Shown here: positions 9,603-17,545 of the stretch, piece by piece | Layout: every line of letters starts with the position of its first letter | Numbering within the stretch: position 1 is the stretch's first letter | Translations under genes and position numbers: made by a program | The notes under the pieces: generated by a model | What the model was told of the DNA's origin: nothing | The model's database searches: none | What the model saw: the letters and a program-made list of their open reading frames with translations, nothing else | From: a virus | DNA length: 20,078 nt | Virus record (IMG/VR): IMGVR_UViG_3300017967_000299 | Coordinates: 1-20,078 of that record | Strand: one strand, 5' to 3'

Positions 9603-11045
9603 ATGGCAAATTACAATCGCATAAAAACACAAAGAATCTCCCCAGTTGGCACTATTATGCCCTGGGGAGGTGGATCTAGGAATGGTGAAAATCTAGATCA
9701 AGTTCCACCTGGGTGGTTAATTTGTAATCAAGCAAATGCACAATTAAATGCTGCTGATTATCCAATTTTGGCAAAAATTTTGGGTAATACATATGGTCCT
9801 TTTCCTGAAACAGCAGATCAAGAGATTGGAACTAATTTTGGTATTGTAAATGATTTTCCATATAATCCTCCAGCAGGTAGATTACATCATGATCCAAATA
9901 GACATGTAGATGTTTTTGGTTTACCAAATTTAAATCAGGTTGCTTTGATTGATATCGAAGCAAATAGATCTGGTGAATATGATGGTGGAAATGATAGTAG
10001 ATTACACCCAGATGATCTTCTTGAATTAGGTTCAATTATTAGTAAAAATGGTAGTGAGGGTGATCTACCTGATATCCTGCAGTCTTCTGATGTTGACATT
10101 ACATTTACATTAGAACCATCAGATAGTCTTGCTGGTAGAATTACTGGTATTACAATGGATGAACCAATCTATTTTGATACTGTATATGTTGTACCAAGAA
10201 AACTTGGTATTGATCATATGCCGCAGCATACTCATAGACCATCAACAACTGCAGAATTTGATCAGTTTTGGAGTGCTTCTCCAACAGGTGTTCCTCTTAT
10301 GGAATTTCAACCTGGATTTGGTAACGAATCTGGTGATGGTTCGGGTACAACATCAGTTGCTGCTATTGGTAGACGTGGTGAAGATAGTCCCGCACATAGT
10401 TTTTTACCAGGAATACAAGAAGTTACATGGTATGATGCTAATGATGGAGGAATTTCTCTGCCATTAGGTGATCAACGAAGACTTATTAGTACCAGTCTTA
10501 CTGGCGGTGGTCCTGGGTTAACACTAGTTCCACAAGTTCCTAGTAGCGATAGAAATATCCCACAGTTGGGTGCTATTACTAATGCTTACACGGACGATAA
10601 TCGTGCTGTAGAGGCAATTCAAACTGAGGCACATGTTGGTGCTTTCCCTCCTGCTGGTAGATATGAAGGTAGAAGAAATTTCCACGCTTCTGTTGATATT
10701 CCAACAGTTTATAGGGGCGTTAATATGCCCGAAGCAAATATTCTAGATCCTGTTTATGATCCAGCATCTGAACCTCAACCGATAAATACTGCTGTAAGTA
10801 ACACATATACAACTACGGTAAACCATGGTGGAGAAGAATGGGCATCTGATTCTTTAAATTCTCATACTCATGATGCTATGGAATTGACTATGAATAGAGG
10901 AAGTCTTTCTATTCCAAACACAATTTTGGTTAATAATATTTCCACTAGCACAACCGCACCTTTATCAGTTGATTCGGCATTGTCAATTACAATGGACATC
11001 AACACACCATCATTAACTATGATTTACATCATCAGAGCGTACTAA
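9603..11045 (+). CDS. Tail collar domain protein 1 (short-tail-fibre/adhesin-like)
   Basis: This 480-aa virion protein has a phage tail collar domain (T4 gp12 type) at about residues 15-110: GTIMPWGGG, PPGWLICNQ, a D-YPIL-AKILG-TYG segment, then FGLPNL. Two H-x-H pairs (H209/H211 and H421/H423) resemble the metal-coordinating His pairs of T4 gp12 and gp37 trimeric fibres; that role is inferred. Residues 345-362 (VGAFPPAGRYEG onward) form a short conserved-looking loop of unknown meaning. The C terminus ends LTMIYIIRAY, similar to the ends of the next two genes. The start is set by AAGGAGGT, and the gap to the giant gene is 3 bases. It is most likely a trimeric fibre or baseplate adhesin of the late operon. 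The specific receptor cannot be told, and direct orthology to T4 gene 12 is not claimed. Confidence 0.85.
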   Translation: MANYNRIKTQRISPVGTIMPWGGGSRNGENLDQVPPGWLICNQANAQLNAADYPILAKILGNTYGPFPETADQEIGTNFGIVNDFPYNPPAGRLHHDPNRHVDVFGLPNLNQVALIDIEANRSGEYDGGNDSRLHPDDLLELGSIISKNGSEGDLPDILQSSDVDITFTLEPSDSLAGRITGITMDEPIYFDTVYVVPRKLGIDHMPQHTHRPSTTAEFDQFWSASPTGVPLMEFQPGFGNESGDGSGTTSVAAIGRRGEDSPAHSFLPGIQEVTWYDANDGGISLPLGDQRRLISTSLTGGGPGLTLVPQVPSSDRNIPQLGAITNAYTDDNRAVEAIQTEAHVGAFPPAGRYEGRRNFHASVDIPTVYRGVNMPEANILDPVYDPASEPQPINTAVSNTYTTTVNHGGEEWASDSLNSHTHDAMELTMNRGSLSIPNTILVNNISTSTTAPLSVDSALSITMDINTPSLTMIYIIRAY

Positions 11046-11046
11046 G

Positions 11047-12408
11047 ATGGCAGTTTTCTATAATAAAGAAAAAGCAAGACACGGTTCTCTAGTGGGGACT
11101 ATTATATCTTTTCCTGTTGAATTTCAGGGAGACGATCCAAAGCAAGCGTCGAATTTAGCATTGTTACCTGCGGGTTATCTTAGGTGTGATGGTTCTGTAT
11201 TGTTTGCTGATCAATATCCAGTTCTTGCTGAAGTTTTAGGTACTGGTGATGAGTGTAGGTTCAAAAAACCAGATCAAGCACTTGCTCTCAACCAGTTTCA
11301 GTTACCAGATTTAAGAAACAAACACATTAGATCTACATCATCTGCTAACATTGGTCAATATAATGATCTAACAGTCGTTGATGGAAATGGTAACACAGTT
11401 ATTAAATCTGGTGTTGGTTTAGATGTTCTTCAAAACATTAGTAGTCCATATGAATTGACATATACTGGCGAGTTTTACATCCCCCCACAAACACTTGATT
11501 TAAGAGGAGAACCATCATTCTCTATTGATACTGGAAACTATACATTTGAGCAAGATGTTGCTCAAAATGCTTTCCAACCACATATGCACAGAACAAATAC
11601 TCTTCGTGCTAGACAGAAAAATAGAAATGGAAACTTTTTTGCTTCTAGACAGATTAACTCAGTTAGATCATATTCTTCTCTAAACGTGTGTCAATGGTGG
11701 GAGAATACTAAACAAGAACTTTGTTATTGGCAGATGACAACTGCTGTTGTTAAACCGCCCCCAGGAAGAAGACCTTTTGAAACATCATACTATGATCAGT
11801 ATGGTGCTTGCTGGTATGCTTGTTCTGGATTTACTACGCAAGGATACTGCTTATGGCCAGATGATGGCGCTTGTCCTGAGGTTGATAATAAAGATTGGGG
11901 AGGCGGCAATGGTTTTGTTTTACAAAATAATGGATGTAATGATCCATCTGGAGAAGATGATTCAGTCACCTTCGGTAATATTGCATATGACCCAACATAT
12001 ACTGTAAGATGTGTATGTACATACCCTATTTTTGGTCTATGTCCTGGTGGTACAAATGGTCCTGGCGATGCAGATGTTATTGACAGTGGTGATTTAACAA
12101 ACTATGCTACTGATGGCGTTATCAACTTGCCATGGACATCTGTTGATGATACTTATTATCAAACTGGGTCTGGAGCAGTTACGAACATAACTACACTCTC
12201 TGGTTCTACTGGTAATGAAGGGACACATAGACACCGTTTATTATTCGAAGCAGATACCCCCCATACGTATCAATTAAAAACTAGACCAACTGGTGCCAGA
12301 GCAGATTCTGGTCTAGTCTCTCAAATTACAATCGACATTAACAACTCCAAAAAGGCGGATAAATACATACAGCCTTATGTTGTTACCGAGTATCTAATTA
12401 AAGTCTGA
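11047..12408 (+). CDS. Tail collar domain protein 2 with cysteine-rich insert
   Basis: This 453-aa protein has a collar domain at about residues 15-95: GTIISFPVEF, LPAGYLRCDGS, the QYPVLAEVLG helix and FQLPDLRNK. H-x-H pairs at H179/H181 and H394/H396 fit iron- or zinc-binding fibre proteins of the T4 gp12/gp37 kind, by analogy. Between residues 215 and 332 there are ten cysteines (215, 226, 255, 259, 268, 276, 297, 322, 324, 332) plus many Trp and Tyr residues, an insert absent from the neighbouring collar proteins. The C terminus ends VVTEYLIKV, like its neighbours. It starts one base after the previous stop and ends in a TGATG overlap with the next gene, so the three are probably co-translated. 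It is probably a host-recognition fibre or tip; the insert may be a disulfide- or metal-stabilised receptor-binding head (inference). Confidence 0.84.
   Translation: MAVFYNKEKARHGSLVGTIISFPVEFQGDDPKQASNLALLPAGYLRCDGSVLFADQYPVLAEVLGTGDECRFKKPDQALALNQFQLPDLRNKHIRSTSSANIGQYNDLTVVDGNGNTVIKSGVGLDVLQNISSPYELTYTGEFYIPPQTLDLRGEPSFSIDTGNYTFEQDVAQNAFQPHMHRTNTLRARQKNRNGNFFASRQINSVRSYSSLNVCQWWENTKQELCYWQMTTAVVKPPPGRRPFETSYYDQYGACWYACSGFTTQGYCLWPDDGACPEVDNKDWGGGNGFVLQNNGCNDPSGEDDSVTFGNIAYDPTYTVRCVCTYPIFGLCPGGTNGPGDADVIDSGDLTNYATDGVINLPWTSVDDTYYQTGSGAVTNITTLSGSTGNEGTHRHRLLFEADTPHTYQLKTRPTGARADSGLVSQITIDINNSKKADKYIQPYVVTEYLIKV
12358..12365 (+). promoter_or_regulatory. Candidate internal late promoter (GATAAATA)
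   Basis: This is an exact match to the T4-type cyanophage late promoter core NATAAATA, lying inside the end of the 453-aa gene, 42 bases before the ATG at 12408. Transcription would start near 12372 and give a leader of about 36 bases for the 1701-aa gene. Position supports it; the match is only 8 bases and AT-rich coding sequence can produce it by chance. Confidence 0.45.
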
Positions 12409-15400
12409 TGCCAGTTTCTTATCGTTCGACCACACCAAATTTTTACTCTGACATGGGCGGATCTTATGTCAGTATGGGTGCGATTCTTCCTGTTTTAGTT
12501 GATAACGATACTGATTCTACCAATTCTCGTCCAACACAATCTCCTGAGTATTCGCACAAAGGATATCTTTATTGCGATGGGAAGAAATATTCAATCAAAG
12601 ACTATCCATTACTATTCGAAGTTATCGGTAATGATTATCTAAAAAATGATGAACTTACATCAGCAAATTCAATTGTAACTGATTCTTCCGATCCAGCAAT
12701 TCCTGGTTCAGTATTCAGAACATTTCTTAATGGTGGCAATTTTTATGCTGAAATATATGCAAAACCATATACTGATAGTCAGGGAAATACACAATATGAT
12801 AGAATGATTCCAAATGGAGCAACTATTAGTTGGGTATCTCTTGGTGACTATCCAACTGGTGGAGGTTCTATTGAGGAAGGTGAGTCATATGAAATGGTTT
12901 ATTCTCCTTCTGATCAATCATTAGCAAGTAGAACTGATACTTTTGTCTATAGAATTTTAATTAATTATGATCCAGATGATACTGGCACTGGAACTCCAGG
13001 AGCAACGGTTACTTGGGTTCCATCGTCTATTTCAACTGTAATTACTTCTGATCCTTACCCTATTATTCCAGTAGCATATTATGGTACGGTTCCTGAAATT
13101 GACTCTGGAACATTTGATCCTTTAACAGGTCAAGGATATCCTACTGGTTACGATTCATATGCTGGTGCTGAGAATGATAGACCAGCATTGAATTGGGGAT
13201 CTCTTAATGGTCTTCCTGCAGGTGTTTCTGTTGATACATATGAAATTTATATCGAAGATCTATCAACAGATGACTTTAAAATTTGGCAAGTCCAGAATAT
13301 TCCTGGGACAAAAACAACTTTATCAGTAAACGAGGTTCTTCCAACACAAGCAACTGTAACACAAAACTCAGTAGAACAATCTTCTATTGGTAGTAGTCCT
13401 GATTGGGTTAATGATGGTTACTCTGGTCCGCAACCACCATCCACTGAAAGACATCATTACAGAATTCATTTTGTTGCTAACTTGAGCAACACTCAAACTT
13501 TAGTATCTCACCTTGATTTTATTGCTGGTAATGGCAATGGTGCTGTTGTACCTGATTTTGGTAGAGATCCTGTATATACAGATAATTTTGTTATTACTGG
13601 TGATTCTTCTGGAATTAGTGATACTGATTTAAATGTTACTATTTCTAGTCTAGCAAATCAACCAGAGTTTAGAATCAGAAAGTCTTATGTAAGAACGGAC
13701 TATCCTTTTATCATTGGTGAGTTTAGAGTTCCTGATTATAGAGATAGAAAACTAATTGGATATGGTGAGGGTGTAGAAGGATCTGGAACACCATTGGTGG
13801 AGGATAGAATCACCATGAATCTTGGTGATACTGGTGGTAGATGGTATGTTTCTACTGATGTTTTAGAAGATCCACTAGAATTTTATGAAATTAGTGATGT
13901 CCTTACCTCAGGATACACTGATGTAAACACTCAGGTTGAAGCATTCTTAACAGGTGAAAAGAAATACACAGTTGGACCAATTGAGGACTACATTTACTCA
14001 AGACCACCTGAGCACAATCACTATGTTCTACACAGCGATGTAAATGATTTTGCTGAAGCAACTGTTGGTGGTGTTGATGTTTTTACAACTTCTTATGCAA
14101 GAGTAAAGGGTTCTATTTTAAACTTTGTTCCTGGTGGTACTGCTGGAGATGGACAAGCATTAGGTCACTCTCATGGTTTGATTGGCAGAAGACTTTCTAG
14201 TGGTAGAATTTCTACTTATGGTAACGTTTCTGGAATTGGTGAGAGAGTACAGACTAATGCTAGAGAAGATACTTTTGTCAATATTGAGACAGCAACTTTA
14301 TCTCTATCAGGCACAGCGTTAGTTAATTATGGTACAGGTGTTACTGAAGTTGGTGGATTTGCTCCTCCTGGATCTAACAGTCAATACTTAGGGTTTGGAA
14401 CTAGAGGAACTTCTCCTTTTAGTTCATTGCAAACAGATCGTCGTGCTACCATCACGATGGATACAACAGGATATGCTACATTTTTTGTTCTTGCTATTGC
14501 TGGTAACGATAACAATGGTGGTGAAAGACCTAATGATGCTGGCGACTCTATCTATATTTCATTTAATGGAGGACCTGAACAAGTTCTCTTGCCTAGTAGA
14601 GAAGTATTTAATAATGAAAATGGATATACGGGTAGTGGAATTTATGATGATACTTACACATATTGGAAGAACCAAGAAATTACAATTCCTGAGTCTGCTA
14701 GAGGACCAAACTGTCAGATTCTATTAAGACAGACAGCAAATCCACCACTGGAATATAAACCAACTGTTACTGATGCTGACCATCCAAATGGTAACGATAC
14801 ATTTGGTATTGCTGCTGTTGGATTGCGTGATGGTCTTGGCGATGGAACTTGGGATGGATGTTATAACTATAGAATTACTGAACCACCTGCGTTTTCTATT
14901 AACACTGCATCTGCTAATGGTGTAACAATGAATATTGTTACAGTGTCTAATCATGATTTTGCTATAGGCGATTCAATCAAGGTATCTGGAACAGGAACAA
15001 GTTTAGACGGATTTTATACTGTAAATGAAGCTGGTTTTTCTACCAATAATGTGCAGGTAGACACCAATAAGAGTGGTAGTACAACTTCTGGTACAGTTGC
15101 TAAAGCAGCAGGATATTTTCAAACTATTACCTCTACGCCAACTCCAAAAGTATGGGTAGTTGATGATACTACTGTCATTGGTGGAAAAGAACTAATTGCT
15201 ACCGATCCTGGATTTGGTACTATACTTTGGAGTGAGGAATTTCCTACTGCTGGAAGTGGAACTATTCCTTCTAGTCAAAGTCCAGCAAATACTGATGCTT
15301 ATACTGGCACACTGATTGCTGGTGGTGGTGGAGGTGGTGGTTCTTCAGGTGCTGGTGGTACTGGTGGTTCTTCTACTCTATCATTTACAGTTCCAGAATA

Positions 15401-17513
15401 CGGATCTGTGCAAATTGAAGCAAACCCAGGAACTGGCGGTGGTTCTGGTAGTTCGGGTGGTGCTGCTGGTGGTGGAGGAACATTTACAATACCATCAAAT
15501 TTACTATCTGACGATAGATTTGACTTTACTACTACAACTGGTGCCGATGGCACAAGTGATGGAACCAAGAGTGAATCTGCCGCTGCTGGTGGTGGACCAC
15601 CTGGCGGATATGGATCTGGTGGTGCTGGTGGATATGACACTAGTACAGCCACAGATTCTACTGCTGAGCAAGAATTTACTTCTGATGGTAGTTTTAATTC
15701 GTCATCTGTCTCTGGACTCCCAGGCGGGGCAAATATTACTAGCGTAACCATTGATATTTCTGGTGGTAAAGGTGGTGATGGTGGCGGATCAAATGGTACT
15801 GGCGGTTGTTCTACTGGTGGTGGTACAGGATCTAATGGTAGAAGACTATACGGTACATTTGCTGGTTCGGCTAATTTTACTTTCCAAATTGGTAACGCAG
15901 GACAAAAAGGTGCTGACGTTCACAGTGGATCAACAGCAGAAAGTACTACTCCTGGTGCTACTGGTGCTGCTAACGGTGGTCAAGGTGGTCGTGGTGCTTG
16001 GGGTCATGGTTCATCTGGTGGCGGTGGTGGCGGTGCTACCGCTGTTTCTACTGGTCCTGGTTACATTATGGGCGCTGGTGGCGGCGGAGGCGGCGGTGGC
16101 GCTGGTGGTGGTAACAATGGTGGATCTACTACCGACCCATGTTGGACTGGTGGATCTGGATTAGGACCATCGCAAGGAACATATTATGCTACCTCTATTG
16201 GTGGTGGAACAGGAGCAGATGGTGGAACTGCTGGTTGTACCTCTGGTGGAGGTGGAGGAGGCGGAGGTGGTTTCGGTCCCTCTGCTGGTGGATCAGGTGG
16301 ATCTGGCGGCGTTGCTGGTGCTGGTCACGTTAACACTGGTTCTGGATCTGGCGGTGGTGCTGGTAGATCAGCATATAACTCAACTTACATGTCAAGCGTT
16401 TCTGAATCTAGTGGTTCTAGTGGCGGTGGTTATGCTAAATTTACTGTCAACTATGAGTATGAAGTTATTAATGAAACAGGTGGCGGTGGTGGTCAAGGTG
16501 CTAGACTAGACTTCTCTTATAGAAAATCTAGTGGTGGATCTAGTATCCAAACTGCTTTTGCTTATAGTGTAGGTAGTGGTGGTAGTGCTGGATCTGGTGG
16601 TGGAACTGCTGGCAGCACTGGTTATCTTTTAATTGAAGCATATGGTAGAGAAGGCGGTGGAGATACTGTTATTGGTATTTCAGAACCTGCTGGTAGAGTG
16701 TATCAGGTTCCTGATTGGCCTGACTCTAGAACATATGAGAGTCCTTCTACTATTGGAGCAGATGTTTGGCATAGTGCCAGTGCAGCAGTAGATGTTCAAG
16801 GACACTTGGGTGATAATTTCCCCGCTTCTTCTTCGCAGTCTCCAGACTTAACTGGTGGTGCTAGTACGAAATACATTAGATTTACAGGTGATGGTAGTAG
16901 ATTCCTTCAAATTGGACCATTGAATACTTTGAATGCTGACAAGATTGTATTTACTGTAATTAAGGGTAATGGATCTAATGGCGGTGAATCTCCAGAAGAA
17001 GAACTTCAACTATGGTGGAAACCCACCGAAGATTCTACTAGTGAAACTAGACTATCTAATATTGTCAATGTAACTGAATCATCATCAATTTATCAAAATT
17101 ATGAATTAGACATTGATCCCACTGATGATGTTAGGAGATCTACTGTTTATTTGATTGTTAGACAAAATAGACCTGCTGGCAGTGGCGATAATGATCCTAC
17201 TGAAGGTACAACCAATGATAATTATGGTTTGACACAGTTTGGTTTAGTCTATGGTGAAGTTACTGAGGATGTGTTCATTCCTTCCCTAACAGCATCATTG
17301 CCTGGTAACGAAGGAGATTGTGGTCCAGACGAGGGAATTAATGTAATTAAAAGAACTGTTACTGCTGGTGATTCTAATATTAGATTCACAGATGGTACAT
17401 TAACTCTGTCAAGTTCCACTCCTATTTCTGTCTCAGGTTCTGCAAGAGTACAAGAGACAATCACACTTGCTACTAGATATCATCGTAGTAAATATCTAAT
17501 AAAAGCATACTAA
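12408..17513 (+). CDS. Large tail collar adhesin with PEBP-like insertion and glycine-rich region
   Basis: This is a 1701-aa virion protein. An N-terminal collar half (about residues 20-78: MGAILPVLV, GYLYCDGKKY, DYPLLFEVIG) is separated from its second half (FRVPDYRDRK, residue 439 on) by a long insertion holding a PEBP/YbhB-like domain (about 225-385). H-x-H pairs follow at H536/H538 and H587/H589. A beta-rich module (660-809) is repeated at 1489-1616. Between them lie a small beta domain (about 830-920) and a glycine-rich region (972-1418) with (G)6-10 runs and three Cys (1134, 1245, 1277), reminiscent of polyglycine-helix adhesins such as phage S16 gp38 and of Pfam-type phage glycine-rich domains. 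It ends RSKYLIKAY, like the two upstream collar proteins. The start overlaps the previous stop (TGATG), with no strong Shine-Dalgarno. The likely role is the main host-recognition fibre. Known: collar and Gly-rich domains occur in tail adhesins. Inferred: the function of the insertions. Confidence 0.85.
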   Translation: MPVSYRSTTPNFYSDMGGSYVSMGAILPVLVDNDTDSTNSRPTQSPEYSHKGYLYCDGKKYSIKDYPLLFEVIGNDYLKNDELTSANSIVTDSSDPAIPGSVFRTFLNGGNFYAEIYAKPYTDSQGNTQYDRMIPNGATISWVSLGDYPTGGGSIEEGESYEMVYSPSDQSLASRTDTFVYRILINYDPDDTGTGTPGATVTWVPSSISTVITSDPYPIIPVAYYGTVPEIDSGTFDPLTGQGYPTGYDSYAGAENDRPALNWGSLNGLPAGVSVDTYEIYIEDLSTDDFKIWQVQNIPGTKTTLSVNEVLPTQATVTQNSVEQSSIGSSPDWVNDGYSGPQPPSTERHHYRIHFVANLSNTQTLVSHLDFIAGNGNGAVVPDFGRDPVYTDNFVITGDSSGISDTDLNVTISSLANQPEFRIRKSYVRTDYPFIIGEFRVPDYRDRKLIGYGEGVEGSGTPLVEDRITMNLGDTGGRWYVSTDVLEDPLEFYEISDVLTSGYTDVNTQVEAFLTGEKKYTVGPIEDYIYSRPPEHNHYVLHSDVNDFAEATVGGVDVFTTSYARVKGSILNFVPGGTAGDGQALGHSHGLIGRRLSSGRISTYGNVSGIGERVQTNAREDTFVNIETATLSLSGTALVNYGTGVTEVGGFAPPGSNSQYLGFGTRGTSPFSSLQTDRRATITMDTTGYATFFVLAIAGNDNNGGERPNDAGDSIYISFNGGPEQVLLPSREVFNNENGYTGSGIYDDTYTYWKNQEITIPESARGPNCQILLRQTANPPLEYKPTVTDADHPNGNDTFGIAAVGLRDGLGDGTWDGCYNYRITEPPAFSINTASANGVTMNIVTVSNHDFAIGDSIKVSGTGTSLDGFYTVNEAGFSTNNVQVDTNKSGSTTSGTVAKAAGYFQTITSTPTPKVWVVDDTTVIGGKELIATDPGFGTILWSEEFPTAGSGTIPSSQSPANTDAYTGTLIAGGGGGGGSSGAGGTGGSSTLSFTVPEYGSVQIEANPGTGGGSGSSGGAAGGGGTFTIPSNLLSDDRFDFTTTTGADGTSDGTKSESAAAGGGPPGGYGSGGAGGYDTSTATDSTAEQEFTSDGSFNSSSVSGLPGGANITSVTIDISGGKGGDGGGSNGTGGCSTGGGTGSNGRRLYGTFAGSANFTFQIGNAGQKGADVHSGSTAESTTPGATGAANGGQGGRGAWGHGSSGGGGGGATAVSTGPGYIMGAGGGGGGGGAGGGNNGGSTTDPCWTGGSGLGPSQGTYYATSIGGGTGADGGTAGCTSGGGGGGGGGFGPSAGGSGGSGGVAGAGHVNTGSGSGGGAGRSAYNSTYMSSVSESSGSSGGGYAKFTVNYEYEVINETGGGGGQGARLDFSYRKSSGGSSIQTAFAYSVGSGGSAGSGGGTAGSTGYLLIEAYGREGGGDTVIGISEPAGRVYQVPDWPDSRTYESPSTIGADVWHSASAAVDVQGHLGDNFPASSSQSPDLTGGASTKYIRFTGDGSRFLQIGPLNTLNADKIVFTVIKGNGSNGGESPEEELQLWWKPTEDSTSETRLSNIVNVTESSSIYQNYELDIDPTDDVRRSTVYLIVRQNRPAGSGDNDPTEGTTNDNYGLTQFGLVYGEVTEDVFIPSLTASLPGNEGDCGPDEGINVIKRTVTAGDSNIRFTDGTLTLSSSTPISVSGSARVQETITLATRYHRSKYLIKAY
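13080..13560 (+). other. PEBP/YbhB-like domain encoded within the 1701-aa collar adhesin
   Basis: Residues about 225-385 follow the layout of phosphatidylethanolamine-binding proteins (Raf kinase inhibitor/YbhB family): RPALNWGSLNGLPAG matches the family's SPpLsW...PaGt segment; then YEIYIEDLSTDD in the DPDAP position; IWQVQNIPG in the HW-v-NIP position; GYSGPQPP (337-344) in the GYgGPcPP position; and HHYRIHF (349-355) in the HRYxFtv position. The His of the HW pair is replaced by Ile292, and the DPDAP loop is changed, so ligand binding may be altered. The assignment is by eye from family pattern, without a profile search. Confidence 0.7.
14385..14834 (+). repeat. Beta-rich module, copy 1 (residues 660-809 of the 1701-aa protein)
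   Basis: This shares with copy 2 (16872-17255) a YL/I-x-F start, a hydrophobic strand followed by GN-x-x-NGGE-x-P, then Y-x-N-x-E-I/L, a strand ending L-x-V/L-RQ-x-x-x-P, and a final ND-x-F/Y-G-I/L...GL...G. The order and spacing of the motifs are kept, so this is an old duplication flanking the glycine-rich region. The fold is predicted only as all-beta, carbohydrate-binding or jelly-roll-like by appearance. Confidence 0.65.
15315..16670 (+). repeat. Glycine-codon-rich low-complexity tract
   Basis: About 450 codons are dominated by GGT, GGA and GGC, with long in-frame runs at 15321-15341, 16018-16035, 16076-16112 and 16241-16273. The encoded segment alternates (G)n runs with short beta strands (for example ITSVTIDISGGKGG near 15735 and FTFQIGNAG near 15880), matching the arrangement of phage glycine-rich tail adhesin domains. 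The DNA is visibly richer in G+C than the flanks because of the glycine codons. Such near-repeats are plausible sites of slippage or homologous exchange between related phages. Confidence 0.8.
16872..17255 (+). repeat. Beta-rich module, copy 2 (residues 1489-1616 of the 1701-aa protein)
   Basis: This is the partner of the module at 14385-14834. The clearest shared points are KGNGSNGGESP against AGNDNNGGERP, YLIVRQNRP against QILLRQTANP, and NDNYGLTQFGL against NDTFGIAAVGL. It is shorter than copy 1 because the loop after NGGE-x-P is reduced. Confidence 0.65.
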
Positions 17514-17521
17514 AATAAATA
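17514..17521 (+). promoter_or_regulatory. Late promoter (AATAAATA)
   Basis: AATAAATA fits the T4-like cyanophage late promoter core NATAAATA exactly and begins directly after the stop codon of the 1701-aa gene, in the only non-coding gap (32 bases) of the late region. By T4 analogy transcription would begin about 6 bases downstream, near 17527, giving a leader of about 18 bases before the ATG at 17546. It would give the assembly-chaperone gene and the genes after it their own late transcript. Confidence 0.7.
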
Positions 17522-17545
17522 GATCATCAGGTAATACCGTTTCTC

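Noticed and set aside
10781-10788. GATAAATA match to the late promoter core
   Set aside because: It is inside the 480-aa gene, about 260 bases before the next start, with no obvious leader or gene to serve; probably chance in AT-rich coding sequence.
9603-11045. Assigning the first collar protein the name gene 12 (T4 short tail fibre)
   Set aside because: Only the collar domain and His pairs are shared by eye. Three paralogs with the same domain sit side by side, so a one-to-one name is not justified.
15299-15751. Antisense open frame of 150 codons, rich in proline
   Set aside because: It is the mirror of GGT/GGA glycine codons in the real gene (ACC/TCC and CCN read on the other strand). 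There is no ribosome binding site, and the + strand frame is a continuous 1701-aa protein.
15751-16164. Second + strand frame (137 codons) overlapping the glycine-rich region
   Set aside because: Val/Leu-rich product of GGT-rich DNA read one base out of frame; there is no start signal.
15321-16660. Collagen-like G-X-Y repeat
   Set aside because: Glycines occur in runs and irregular spacing rather than every third residue with proline, so a glycine-rich adhesin domain fits better than a collagen triple helix.
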